Source: an uncultured SAR86 cluster bacterium
GTDB taxonomy: Bacteria; Pseudomonadota; Gammaproteobacteria; Magnimaribacterales; D2472
Length of the DNA stretch: 64,000 nucleotides
Assembly (NCBI GenBank): GCA_902511575.1
Contig: CABXFU010000008.1
Location: 25,251 to 89,250 of the forward strand
Reading direction: 5' to 3'
Position numbers and translations under genes: made by a program. Under the pieces are notes generated by a model. That model was not told where the DNA came from, did not search any database, and saw only the letters and a program-made list of their open reading frames with translations. Position 1 is the stretch's first letter. The number at the start of each line of letters is the position of its first letter. Positions 22,421 through 31,402 of the stretch are shown here, in pieces.

Positions 22421-23161
22421 ATGTCTAAACATTCGGCGCTAAATACCTTTGGAAGATCTGGAAACCCAGCCTTCACAAGAAATTTTGAAAATACTGAAAC
22501 TTATGCTCAATCCGAGCGTATGACCCTTGATGGAGCTGTAAATAAAACTGCTATATTGCTGGCACTATGTTTTGCAGGTGCCTTTGCGGGTTGGAATGTT
22601 CCAGCCTTGGCGATGCCTGGCTTTATAATTGGAACTGTTCTTGCTTTTGTAACAATTTTTAGAAGTCCAGCCAAGGCAGGATCCACTGCTCCATTTTATG
22701 CAGCTTTTGAAGGCATGGCTCTTGGTGGCATTACAGTCTTTGCAGAAATGCAATACCCTGGAATTGGCATTCAAGCCATCGGACTGACATTTGGAATTCT
22801 TGCATCTTTATTATTTTGTTATAAAAGTGGGATCATTAAGCCTACAGAAAATTTTAGATTAATGATTTTTTCAGCAACAATGGGGATTGCTCTATTGTAT
22901 CTAGTTAGCTTTATTATGTCCTTCTTTGGGTCTGGAATTGGTTTCATTCACTCCAATGGATTATTTGGAATTGGTTTCTCATTATTTGTTGTTGGTATAG
23001 CAGCACTGAATCTTGTTCTAGATTTTGATTTTATAGAAGAAGGTGCTGAACAAGGTCTTCCAAAGTATATGGAATGGTATGGAGCTTTCTCTCTTATGGT
23101 TACATTAGTTTGGTTGTACATAGAAATATTGCGCCTACTGATGAAACTCAGAAGCAGATAA
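22421..23161 (+). CDS. Bax inhibitor-1/YccA-family membrane protein
   Basis: 246 aa, ~7 TM; gene context and sequence resemble the BI-1/YccA family. Confidence 0.8.
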   Translation: MSKHSALNTFGRSGNPAFTRNFENTETYAQSERMTLDGAVNKTAILLALCFAGAFAGWNVPALAMPGFIIGTVLAFVTIFRSPAKAGSTAPFYAAFEGMALGGITVFAEMQYPGIGIQAIGLTFGILASLLFCYKSGIIKPTENFRLMIFSATMGIALLYLVSFIMSFFGSGIGFIHSNGLFGIGFSLFVVGIAALNLVLDFDFIEEGAEQGLPKYMEWYGAFSLMVTLVWLYIEILRLLMKLRSR

Positions 23162-23162
23162 A

Positions 23163-23372
23163 ATGAATACAATTCTTTTTGGCATTCTTACTATTTTGTC
23201 GCTTTTTGTGTTCATGAACCTTGGCAAAATTAAAGCATCAAAGAAACAAATGGATCGAGATGATCGCATTAATTGGGGTCGGAAACGCAAACCAAATGTT
23301 AGGCAAAATAGAGATGGCTCAAAAATTATTGAAGGCAGCGCAGAAGAAGTTAACGATGAAGCTAAGAAGTAA
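23163..23372 (+). CDS. Small single-TM hypothetical protein
   Basis: 69 aa, N-terminal hydrophobic helix then charged tail; overlaps next CDS start. Confidence 0.55.
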   Translation: MNTILFGILTILSLFVFMNLGKIKASKKQMDRDDRINWGRKRKPNVRQNRDGSKIIEGSAEEVNDEAKK

Positions 23373-25746
23373 GTTTTTTTTTGTAATTGCTCTAGCAACT
23401 ATTAGCAATTTTTCTTTTTCTCAAATCGATCAATCTAAAGGCACCTTTGAAGATAAATTCAGACAGTTGGATGAAGTATATCCCTCACCAAATTTAAGCA
23501 GACCTGCAACAGGTGAGCCAGGCCCAGACTATTGGCAACAAAGAGCTGACTATAAAATAAAAATTAAGCTTGATGAAGCGGCTCGCAGTGTTAAGGGCTC
23601 AGAAGTTATAACTTACACAAATAATTCTCCATTGACGTTAAATTATGTTTGGTTACAGCTTGACCAAAATATTTTTGATAAGAACTCGATCAATAATCTC
23701 ACCCGCCCTTGGTGGGGAGGAAATAAAAGCGTAGATTTCTCAACCTTAAGAAGACAAAACTTTATGGACAGCTTTGATGGAGGCTTTCAAGAGCTCTCCA
23801 TTAAAGTGAATGGAGAAGATGCTGAAATAAACATGGTTGGAACACATGTTCGTATTAATCTTGATGCGCCATTAAATACAGGCGAATCAATCGGGCTAGA
23901 AATTGATTGGGCGTATGCTTTGGTAGAAGAGAATGCAGTGAGAGCTAGAAATGGATATGAGTCATTTGAAGATGGTAATGATATCTTCTTGTTGGCTCAA
24001 TGGTACCCAAGAATAACTGTATTTAGCGACTACGAGGGCTGGCACAACAAAGAGTTTATAGGTAATGGTGAGTTTACTTTGGAGTTTGGAGACTTTGAGG
24101 TTGATATTACTGTTCCAGCTGATCATATAGTTGCTGCAACTGGCACCCTTCAAAATCAAGACGATGTCCTAAATAACATTCAAAAAAGAAGAATGAAGAA
24201 GGCTGAAAAATCTTCAAAGCCTATTTTCATTGTTACTCCTGATGAAGCCTATGATAATGAGCTAGAAAAAAGTACAGAGTATAAGACTTGGTCTTTTAAA
24301 GCTGAGAATGTTCGAGATTTTGCTTGGGCAAGTTCTAGAAAATTTATTTGGGATGCTGCTGGTTATAAACAAAACTCAAAGGAAAACCCTCTGGTTATGG
24401 CCATGTCATTTTATCCAAATGAAGGTGAGCCTTTATGGTCAAAATATTCAACTGAAGCAGTAATGCACACAATGGAAGTCTATTCAAAATATTCATTTGA
24501 TTACCCCTATCCAACCGCTCAAAGTGTGAACGGTCCAGTTGGCGGAATGGAATACCCAATGATCACCTTTAATGGCCCTAGAACTGAATTAGAGGATGAT
24601 GGGTCAAGAACATATTCAAGAAGTGAAAAAGAATTTCTAATTGGGGTAGTGATTCATGAGATTGGTCATATCTATTTTCCCATGATTGTTAATTCAGATG
24701 AAAGACAGTGGACTTGGATGGATGAGGGCCTCAATACATTTTTACAGTATCTAGCAGAACAAGAATGGGATATTAACTATCGCTCTGATCGAGGCGAGCC
24801 AAGATGGATCACAGACTATATGTCTAGCAGCTATCAAGTTCCTATGATGACTAACTCAGAATCATTATTACAATTTGGAAATAATGCCTACGCAAAACCT
24901 GCAACGGCTCTGGTTGTTCTGCGTGAAACAATCCTAGGAAGAGAATTATTTGATCAAGCTTTCAGGGAATATTCCCAGCGCTGGAAATTTAAAAGGCCCA
25001 CTCCTTATGACTTCTTTAGAACCATGGAAGAGGCTTCTGGAGTAGATTTAGACTGGTTCTGGAGAGGTTGGTTTTACAGCACAGATCATGTTGATATTGC
25101 TTTAGAAAATATCCATATTGCTTCGTTAGATACACTCAACCCTCAAATTGATTTAGCGAAAGATAGAGTAGATTTTGAAAAGGAGCCAGAAATTCTTCAT
25201 GACAATAGAAATGAACAATCCGGAATTAAGACAAGGGTTGAAGCAAGGCCTGAACTCCTTGATATTTATGATGAATATGATGAATTTACTCCTTCGGACA
25301 GAGAAATGAGAGATTATGAAGAAATTCTTGATGACCTATATGATAAAAATGACAGCGATCCTGAGTGGAAAAAGAAAGCATTAGTTGAGGCACTTGCAAA
25401 AGAAGAAGATTACTATATTTTTGAATTCACAAATAAGGGTGGATTAATTATGCCAATCCCGCTTGAGCTTACCTATGAGAATGGAATGAAGGAACTCATA
25501 AGAATACCAGTTGAAATTTGGAGAAAAAATCCTAATAGAACAAGATGGTTAAAACGTTCTGAGTTAAAAATTACTCAGGCAGTTATTGATCCCTACTGGG
25601 AAATTGGTGACACGGAAATTGAGAATAACTATTATCCTACCCGACTCATTCCTGCAAGATTGAAACCGCGCGCATCAAGAAGCAACCCAAAGAATTTGAT
25701 GCAAGACCTGCTAAATAGAAATAAAAAAATTACATCTCATAACTAG
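23356..25746 (+). CDS. M1-family (gluzincin) metallopeptidase, exported
   Basis: Start refined to MKLRSKFFFVIALATISNFSFS at 23356; VIHEIGHIYFPMIV zinc motif, GGMEYP exopeptidase motif. Confidence 0.9.
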   Translation: MKLRSKFFFVIALATISNFSFSQIDQSKGTFEDKFRQLDEVYPSPNLSRPATGEPGPDYWQQRADYKIKIKLDEAARSVKGSEVITYTNNSPLTLNYVWLQLDQNIFDKNSINNLTRPWWGGNKSVDFSTLRRQNFMDSFDGGFQELSIKVNGEDAEINMVGTHVRINLDAPLNTGESIGLEIDWAYALVEENAVRARNGYESFEDGNDIFLLAQWYPRITVFSDYEGWHNKEFIGNGEFTLEFGDFEVDITVPADHIVAATGTLQNQDDVLNNIQKRRMKKAEKSSKPIFIVTPDEAYDNELEKSTEYKTWSFKAENVRDFAWASSRKFIWDAAGYKQNSKENPLVMAMSFYPNEGEPLWSKYSTEAVMHTMEVYSKYSFDYPYPTAQSVNGPVGGMEYPMITFNGPRTELEDDGSRTYSRSEKEFLIGVVIHEIGHIYFPMIVNSDERQWTWMDEGLNTFLQYLAEQEWDINYRSDRGEPRWITDYMSSSYQVPMMTNSESLLQFGNNAYAKPATALVVLRETILGRELFDQAFREYSQRWKFKRPTPYDFFRTMEEASGVDLDWFWRGWFYSTDHVDIALENIHIASLDTLNPQIDLAKDRVDFEKEPEILHDNRNEQSGIKTRVEARPELLDIYDEYDEFTPSDREMRDYEEILDDLYDKNDSDPEWKKKALVEALAKEEDYYIFEFTNKGGLIMPIPLELTYENGMKELIRIPVEIWRKNPNRTRWLKRSELKITQAVIDPYWEIGDTEIENNYYPTRLIPARLKPRASRSNPKNLMQDLLNRNKKITSHN

Positions 25747-25751
25747 ATAAA

Positions 25752-26573
25752 ATGTATGTTGCAATAGACTTCGGTATATCTAATACTGATTTAGCAATTT
25801 CTGACCAAGATAAAATTGTATTTCATACTACCCCCTCTCAATCCTCAGAAATTAATGCTGATACTTTAAAAAATATATTAAAAAAGTATGAAATTGATAT
25901 CTCAAACGTAAAGAAAATTGGGGTTACTGGGGGCAAATCATCAGACCTGGATGATGAATTGGACAGGGTAAAAATTGCAAAAATTAATGAAATTGATGCA
26001 ATTGGCTTAGGAGCAAAAAAACTATATGGCATTGGGGAAGAGTCTGCCCTTGTTATTAGTGCTGGTACAGGAACTGCTTGTGTTCATGTTCAAGGCAATA
26101 ATTTTAATCATTTAGGTGGTATTGCGGTTGGAGGAGGTATGCTTGAAGGCCTTGGTTCCCTTCTATTTAAAAATTCAAATGGTCTTGAAATTAACGAGTT
26201 TGCTAATAGCGGATCTAGAGCTGAACTAGATTTATTAATTGGAGATGTGGTTAATAAAATAGGAAATCTCTCACCAGATATAACTGCAGTTAATTTTGGT
26301 CAAGCAAAGAGCTCATCAGCAGATACCATGGAAAATACTGCAGCAGCATTATGTAATATGGTAGGTGAAGTTATTGGAACTGTGGCCTATTTAAACGCAT
26401 TGCTAGTAGGATCGGATAAAGCTTGTTTTATAGGTAGAACATCCTGCCTTTCAGAAATTACTGATGGGATCAATCAAAGGTTAGAGCTTGCTGGTATCAA
26501 AGGACAATACAATGATGACCGCCAATATGGTAACGTCATCGGAGTTCTTGAAAGTATCGAGACTAACTCCTAG
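25752..26573 (+). CDS. Type II pantothenate kinase-like (CoaW/PanK-II) protein
   Basis: 273 aa ASKHA-fold: DFGISNTDLAI, ISAGTGTACVHVQ, HLGGIAVGGGMLEGLGSLL. Confidence 0.8.
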   Translation: MYVAIDFGISNTDLAISDQDKIVFHTTPSQSSEINADTLKNILKKYEIDISNVKKIGVTGGKSSDLDDELDRVKIAKINEIDAIGLGAKKLYGIGEESALVISAGTGTACVHVQGNNFNHLGGIAVGGGMLEGLGSLLFKNSNGLEINEFANSGSRAELDLLIGDVVNKIGNLSPDITAVNFGQAKSSSADTMENTAAALCNMVGEVIGTVAYLNALLVGSDKACFIGRTSCLSEITDGINQRLELAGIKGQYNDDRQYGNVIGVLESIETNS

Positions 26574-26584
26574 AGATATAAAAC

Positions 26585-27076
26585 CTAAAGTAACTCTATA
26601 ATTTTAGAAACACAAGAATGCAAATCTTCAGCATTGCTGACTATGTGATGAGAGTATTTATTATACAATTCTTGCCTTTCTTCAAATGCATCCTCAATAG
26701 ATTGGCTTGGAGCTTTTGCAAAACCTCTATCGTGAAAACTTGGAACCCTCTCTAGAATTTCGCTAAAGGAGACATCTAAAAATATTACTTTTGAATTCTG
26801 CTGGATATGTTTCATTGCTTCATCACTATAAACAGCACTTCCGCCAGTTGAGAGAATGATTTCTTTGAAGTGAAGATTTTTAAGCGCTGAATTCTCAATT
26901 TCTCTAAGTCTAATATAACCCTCATCATCGAGGATCTTTTGCAAACTTTTCCCTTGCTGTTCTTCAATGAGAACGTCGCTATCAATTAATCTAAAATTCA
27001 GGATATTTGCTAGCTCTCTCCCTACGGTGGACTTGCCTGCCCCAGCCATTCCTATTAGTGATATTGAATTTTTCAT
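26585..27076 (-). CDS. aroK: Shikimate kinase
   Basis: 163 aa; GMAGAGKSTVGRELA P-loop, DSDVLIEEQQGKSLQKILDDEGYIRLREIE, STGGSAV. Confidence 0.92.
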   Translation of the reverse strand: MKNSISLIGMAGAGKSTVGRELANILNFRLIDSDVLIEEQQGKSLQKILDDEGYIRLREIENSALKNLHFKEIILSTGGSAVYSDEAMKHIQQNSKVIFLDVSFSEILERVPSFHDRGFAKAPSQSIEDAFEERQELYNKYSHHIVSNAEDLHSCVSKIIELL

Positions 27077-27144
27077 TTTTCGTGCTGTACTATAAACCTT
27101 TCTGAGTTAAATTTTATAAAAATATAATACAAAGTTACATTTCA

Positions 27145-28038
27145 ATGAAAAATAAATTCTTGCTCCTCTTACTAATGACGCCCTCGTTGTATGGGGCGAC
27201 AAAACTAATTGTTCTTGGCTCAGGGACACCCAATCCTGATCCTAATAGAGCTGGATCGGGTTACGCGGTAGTTGTGAATGAAACTCCCTATTTAATTGAT
27301 TTTGGACCTGGCATTATTCGCAGAGCCGCTTCTATGTCTCCGCCTTGGGGTGGAAAAATTGAAGCCATGACAGTTAAAAATTTTGAACATGCATTCTTAA
27401 CACATATCCATTCCGATCATTCTGCTGGCTTGGCTGATTTATTGCTGACTCCATGGATCATGGGAAGGGATAAAAAATTAAACCTATTCGGCCCCAAAGG
27501 ACTAGAGCAAATGGCATCCTCTACTCTTGAAGCCTTTGAAGATGACATTAATTATAGAGTCTATGGGACTCAACCATCTAATAAGATAGGCTATAAATAT
27601 AATTTTCATCTAATTGCTGAGGGACTAATCTATGAGGATGAAAATGTTTCTGTCGAGGCATTTACAGTGCCGCATGGCAGCTTTGATGATGCTTATGGAT
27701 TTCGATTTACTACTAAGGATAAGGTTATAGTATTCTCAGGTGACACAGGCCCATCTAAAACAATAGAAAAATTCGCTGCTGGAGCAGATATATTAGTTCA
27801 TGAGGTTTACTCAAATGCAGGATTTCTAAAAAAAACAAAAGACTGGCAGATATATCATCAAGGGCATCACACCTCCACGTTTGAAGTTGGCGAGATAGCC
27901 TCTAGAGCAAAACCAAAACTATTGCTTTTATCCCATATACTATTTTGGGGTTCTACAGCAGATGAGATTCTGAGAGAAACACAATCAACATATAAAGGTG
28001 AAATAAAGATCGCGGAAGATTTGATGATTATCGAATAA
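27145..28038 (+). CDS. Exported MBL-fold metallohydrolase (RNase Z-like)
   Basis: 297 aa; signal peptide, LTHIHSDHSAGLADLLLTPW, VFSGDTGPS. Confidence 0.9.
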   Translation: MKNKFLLLLLMTPSLYGATKLIVLGSGTPNPDPNRAGSGYAVVVNETPYLIDFGPGIIRRAASMSPPWGGKIEAMTVKNFEHAFLTHIHSDHSAGLADLLLTPWIMGRDKKLNLFGPKGLEQMASSTLEAFEDDINYRVYGTQPSNKIGYKYNFHLIAEGLIYEDENVSVEAFTVPHGSFDDAYGFRFTTKDKVIVFSGDTGPSKTIEKFAAGADILVHEVYSNAGFLKKTKDWQIYHQGHHTSTFEVGEIASRAKPKLLLLSHILFWGSTADEILRETQSTYKGEIKIAEDLMIIE

Positions 28039-28114
28039 TGGTGGAGCTACGCGGGATCGAACCGCGGACCCCCTGCTTGCAAAGCAGGTGCTCTCCCAGC
28101 TGAGCTATAGCCCC
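28039..28114 (-). tRNA. tRNA-Ala (TGC)
   Basis: Reverse complement GGGGCTATAGCTCAGCTGGGAGAGCACCTGCTTTGCAAGCAGGGGGTCCGCGGTTCGATCCCGCGTAGCTCCACCA folds as a cloverleaf with TGC anticodon and encoded CCA. Confidence 0.97.
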
Positions 28115-28180
28115 ACACGAGGAAACAATTGTACAAGATATCTTTTTCAGTGCAACAAGCTATTTCTAATAAAGATTGTG

Positions 28181-28414
28181 GGCTCGCAAGGGATTGATGA
28201 TGCCCAAAACTTGAAATATATTAAAACTTAGGAGTAGAAATATCTTCAAACTTGGGAGCTTGGGGAAAGAAAATTACCATGTTTTCTCATCATCAAGCCC
28301 TCTTGAGTTAGGTTCCTCAAAGGAGGCCACCTTAAACCCTGTGTTCGTCTTAGGGAACATTTCTGAAGGGTTTAGGGAGTAAAGCTACCACAACTTTTGA
28401 TTGGCAGCCTCCAG
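28181..28414. ncRNA. Candidate structured RNA or long-stem element of unknown class and strand
   Basis: Nested inverted repeats: gggattgatgatg (28190-28202)/catcatcaagccc (28288-28300); inner cccaa..ttggg and agaaaa/ttttct stems; ggaggc/gcctcc outer stem enclosing aaaccct/agggttt and tgttc/gaaca stems; no ORF. Confidence 0.45.
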
Positions 28415-28425
28415 TGAGAAATTAA

Positions 28426-30633
28426 TTAAAACTTATAACTAAATCCTACTTTGATGGTTCTCGGTTTTTGTGATCTTGCGCCCTCAGATGGTGCTCTTGA
28501 AATAATATCTGCATCATCAGAAACATTTTCTATAATCGCATAAATATCCATCAAATCATTAAGGGATTTTCTTATATTTAAATCGATGATTGTATGAGCA
28601 TTAATCTTGTTATAAGTACCGCATGCTGCAATTGAGCATGAGCTACCCACATCAATTATTCTCATGTTTCCGCTGAGGCCATTGTCAGTAACGAATCCAG
28701 CAACAAGTGACATAGACGAACTAGGAACATATGGCAGATCATCTCCTGCAGCAACTACTCCAAAGTAATCACTCTCAGAACTATTCTTAAAAGTAGCATC
28801 TGTAGAGGTATAAGCTAAAGCAATAGGATAATTTACCCCATCGCCCTCTAAGACCCATGAACCACTGAGCTCTATTCCTTCAACATCTGCTGCACCACCA
28901 CTGAAAACTGCAGATTCATCTGCATTACAGGCTGCACCACTTACAAGGGTACACTCAGCTGCAAGGTTTGAATATTCACTAGAAAAATAGAAGGCCTCTA
29001 TATTAGTTGTACCTGCAGAGTATCTAATACCAAGCTCAGTATTATCAGCTTCCTCTGGATCTGCGCCAAACATAGGAGTCATGCCCTCATGAAACCCTGC
29101 AACCAAAGTAACGTTATCACTCAGGTCATATGTAGCACCAATACTTGAAGTTGTATGATCATTTTTGGTAAAGGTATCTCTATTGTCAGCTTCACCTGTT
29201 CTAACCATTGTTAAGTTTGGTCCTGCGCGATCCGACCATCTTCTATGACGTTGATCATAATCCTCAGATCTGTAACCTATAGTTACATCTAGCTTGCCAA
29301 AATCCATAGTGTCTTGGAGATAATATGAAGTTGCGGTAGATTCTCTTAATCTGTTATTACTATTGTTTAAGCCAATATAACCATACAAAGGAGACAAAGA
29401 ACCATCTGCAGCTTGATCTGCGTATTCGTGAGCCTGAACTCTACTCTCTGAATCTTCCATGTCTCTGTAACCAAGAGTTAAGTCATGAATACCCATAGAA
29501 GTATTTATACTAAATTGATAGCCTTCATTCGTGTAGTATCTGTTGTTATGCTTATATTCAATTTGAACCGGGAGCTTGCCATCAAGAATTGCTTGAGCAT
29601 TTGCACTGCCATTGTTGGCATCACTTATTAATTCATTGATGTCATCTTGCTCTCCATGGGCTTTTTTATTGTTGAAGTCGCTGACTTTAAACCAGTCTCT
29701 ATAATAATCGTTTTGCCATGAAGTAAATTGAACATTAAAGTTTTCAAAGTTACCAACATACGTTAATGAAGTTTGGTCACCATCATTCATCATTTTGTCG
29801 TAAGCAGTTGCTCCATATCTTACTCTTGGATTTGCATTAAAACTTGCTTGTGAAAGACCGACATAGGACTGATTTGATGTCTCATCAAGATCTACCATTT
29901 TTAGAGTTAATGAATGAGCTCCACTTTCATACCTAGCTTTAAAAACAAAGTCTGATTTATTAAATCCAGTATCGCCACCTACATTTGCAATAGAATCAAA
30001 ACCATCACTTTCATGTTCATGAACTTCCACTAAAGCACCGAAGTTACCGCTGGTTCCACCAAAATATGCATGGGTTCTCATCATTCCATTTTCACCTAAT
30101 TCTTGAACAAATTTACCTGAAGTAGTGATAGGAATAGGAGTACTGATTAAGTTAATAGCCCCTCCAATGGTTTGAGGCCCTTGAGAAACAGCAGCAGGCC
30201 CTTTTAAAACTTCAACTGAGTGAATTCTTCCAGTTGTTGGAAAATAATATGCTGATGATGAAGTATAAGGAGAAGGAGCAACAAGCACTCCGTCTTCCAT
30301 GATGGCAACTTTTGCAGATCTTTCTATAGCAGTACCTCGTATAGAGATATTTGGTCTAAGTCCGTAACCCTCTTCAGTTCTCATGTATACGCCAGGAACT
30401 GCGGTGAGGATCTTCTGAATATCAGTATCCATTGCCTTTAATAGGTCTTCGTTTGATATTACTTGTCCAGATCCAGGTAACTTTCTTAGATCTTCCGCTG
30501 AACCAATGATTGTTACCGATTCGATAACTTCCTCAGTATTTTCGTCTGCAAATGCAGGAGCAAAGAAGAGGATTGTTAACAATCCCATAATCACAAAATT
30601 TATTTTTGTATGCGTATTAGGCCAATTTTCCAT
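28426..30633 (-). CDS. TonB-dependent receptor, probably for an iron complex
   Basis: Likely start MENWPNTHTKINFVIMGLLTILFFAPAFADE (ORF extends to 30657); plug domain and C-terminal SRAPSEGARSQKPRTIKVGFSYKF; Fur box upstream. Confidence 0.93.
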   Translation of the reverse strand: MENWPNTHTKINFVIMGLLTILFFAPAFADENTEEVIESVTIIGSAEDLRKLPGSGQVISNEDLLKAMDTDIQKILTAVPGVYMRTEEGYGLRPNISIRGTAIERSAKVAIMEDGVLVAPSPYTSSSAYYFPTTGRIHSVEVLKGPAAVSQGPQTIGGAINLISTPIPITTSGKFVQELGENGMMRTHAYFGGTSGNFGALVEVHEHESDGFDSIANVGGDTGFNKSDFVFKARYESGAHSLTLKMVDLDETSNQSYVGLSQASFNANPRVRYGATAYDKMMNDGDQTSLTYVGNFENFNVQFTSWQNDYYRDWFKVSDFNNKKAHGEQDDINELISDANNGSANAQAILDGKLPVQIEYKHNNRYYTNEGYQFSINTSMGIHDLTLGYRDMEDSESRVQAHEYADQAADGSLSPLYGYIGLNNSNNRLRESTATSYYLQDTMDFGKLDVTIGYRSEDYDQRHRRWSDRAGPNLTMVRTGEADNRDTFTKNDHTTSSIGATYDLSDNVTLVAGFHEGMTPMFGADPEEADNTELGIRYSAGTTNIEAFYFSSEYSNLAAECTLVSGAACNADESAVFSGGAADVEGIELSGSWVLEGDGVNYPIALAYTSTDATFKNSSESDYFGVVAAGDDLPYVPSSSMSLVAGFVTDNGLSGNMRIIDVGSSCSIAACGTYNKINAHTIIDLNIRKSLNDLMDIYAIIENVSDDADIISRAPSEGARSQKPRTIKVGFSYKF

Positions 30634-30676
30634 TTTATCTCCTTGATAAGTGCTCAAGAAGACAATGGGTCTAATT

Positions 30677-30705
30677 GAGAATGGTAATGATAATCATTCT
30701 CATTT
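30677..30705 (-). promoter_or_regulatory. Fur box upstream of TonB receptor
   Basis: GAGAATGgtaatgataatCATTCTC; core ggtaatgataatcattctc matches the classical GATAATGATAATCATTATC at 17/19 positions. Confidence 0.85.
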
Positions 30706-30731
30706 AGATTTACAAGCTTTTTTTATTTTTT

Positions 30732-31148
30732 TTAATTATTACCTTTTATAGCGAAATAAAGCCCCAGAGCAAATAAAAAGATCTGCTCACTCATAAATAA
30801 TTTTTGGGTGATAAACCAATCAGCATGAGCTAAATAAAATGCTCCTGTCATGATGACCAGTACTGCCCCACCGCCGAGTCGGGTTACTAGATGACCTGCA
30901 CCACCAAGAAAGCCGCCTAAGATTACTGCAGCCCCAGCACCAACCTCTCCAATAGCAACAAGACTTGCGACAATCTCAGGAGCTGCTATTCCCATGCTTT
31001 CAAACCAAGTAACCATCTTTTCTGGAGGCAAAGGAAATTTTCCTAAACCGTGCAGAATAAATGACACGCCCAAGACTAATCTTAAAATCCATGGTGCAAA
31101 TACCTCAAAGGGCCTGGCAACGCTATCTAAATAATTTGAAATGCTCAT
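30732..31148 (-). CDS. DoxX-family membrane protein
   Basis: 138 aa; APWILRLVLGVSFILHGLGKF and GEVGAGAAVILGGFLG motifs. Confidence 0.88.
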   Translation of the reverse strand: MSISNYLDSVARPFEVFAPWILRLVLGVSFILHGLGKFPLPPEKMVTWFESMGIAAPEIVASLVAIGEVGAGAAVILGGFLGGAGHLVTRLGGGAVLVIMTGAFYLAHADWFITQKLFMSEQIFLFALGLYFAIKGNN

Positions 31149-31240
31149 ACAACCTCCGTTTTTATATATTGTAGCTGATGTCTTATTAAGAATTGCAATA
31201 TTCTAATCTATCCCTATATTTATACTGATAGGAGAATAAT

Positions 31241-31402
31241 ATGTTTAATCCATTAAAAATGGCAGGTGATATGAAGGGCATGGAAAAAATGCTTAAGCCT
31301 GCATTAGAAAAATTTATGCAAGAATCTGGCTTTGTAAAAGAGTCTGAATTGAGAAAACTCGAAAAGAGGGTTGAAGAGTTAGAGGCAAAATTAAAAAATT
31401 AA
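31241..31402 (+). CDS. Small protein with C-terminal coiled coil (accessory/UbiK-like), absent from the ORF track
   Basis: MFNPLKMAGDMKGMEKMLKPALEKFMQESGFVKESELRKLEKRVEELEAKLKN; aggag RBS 5-9 bp upstream; below the track's length cutoff. Confidence 0.65.
   Translation: MFNPLKMAGDMKGMEKMLKPALEKFMQESGFVKESELRKLEKRVEELEAKLKN

Noticed and set aside
28181-28414. Considered tmRNA, RNase P RNA, SRP RNA, 6S RNA and cobalamin riboswitch
   Set aside because: Diagnostic core motifs for each are not visible; 6S resemblance is limited to one short helix. Kept only as an unclassified structured candidate.
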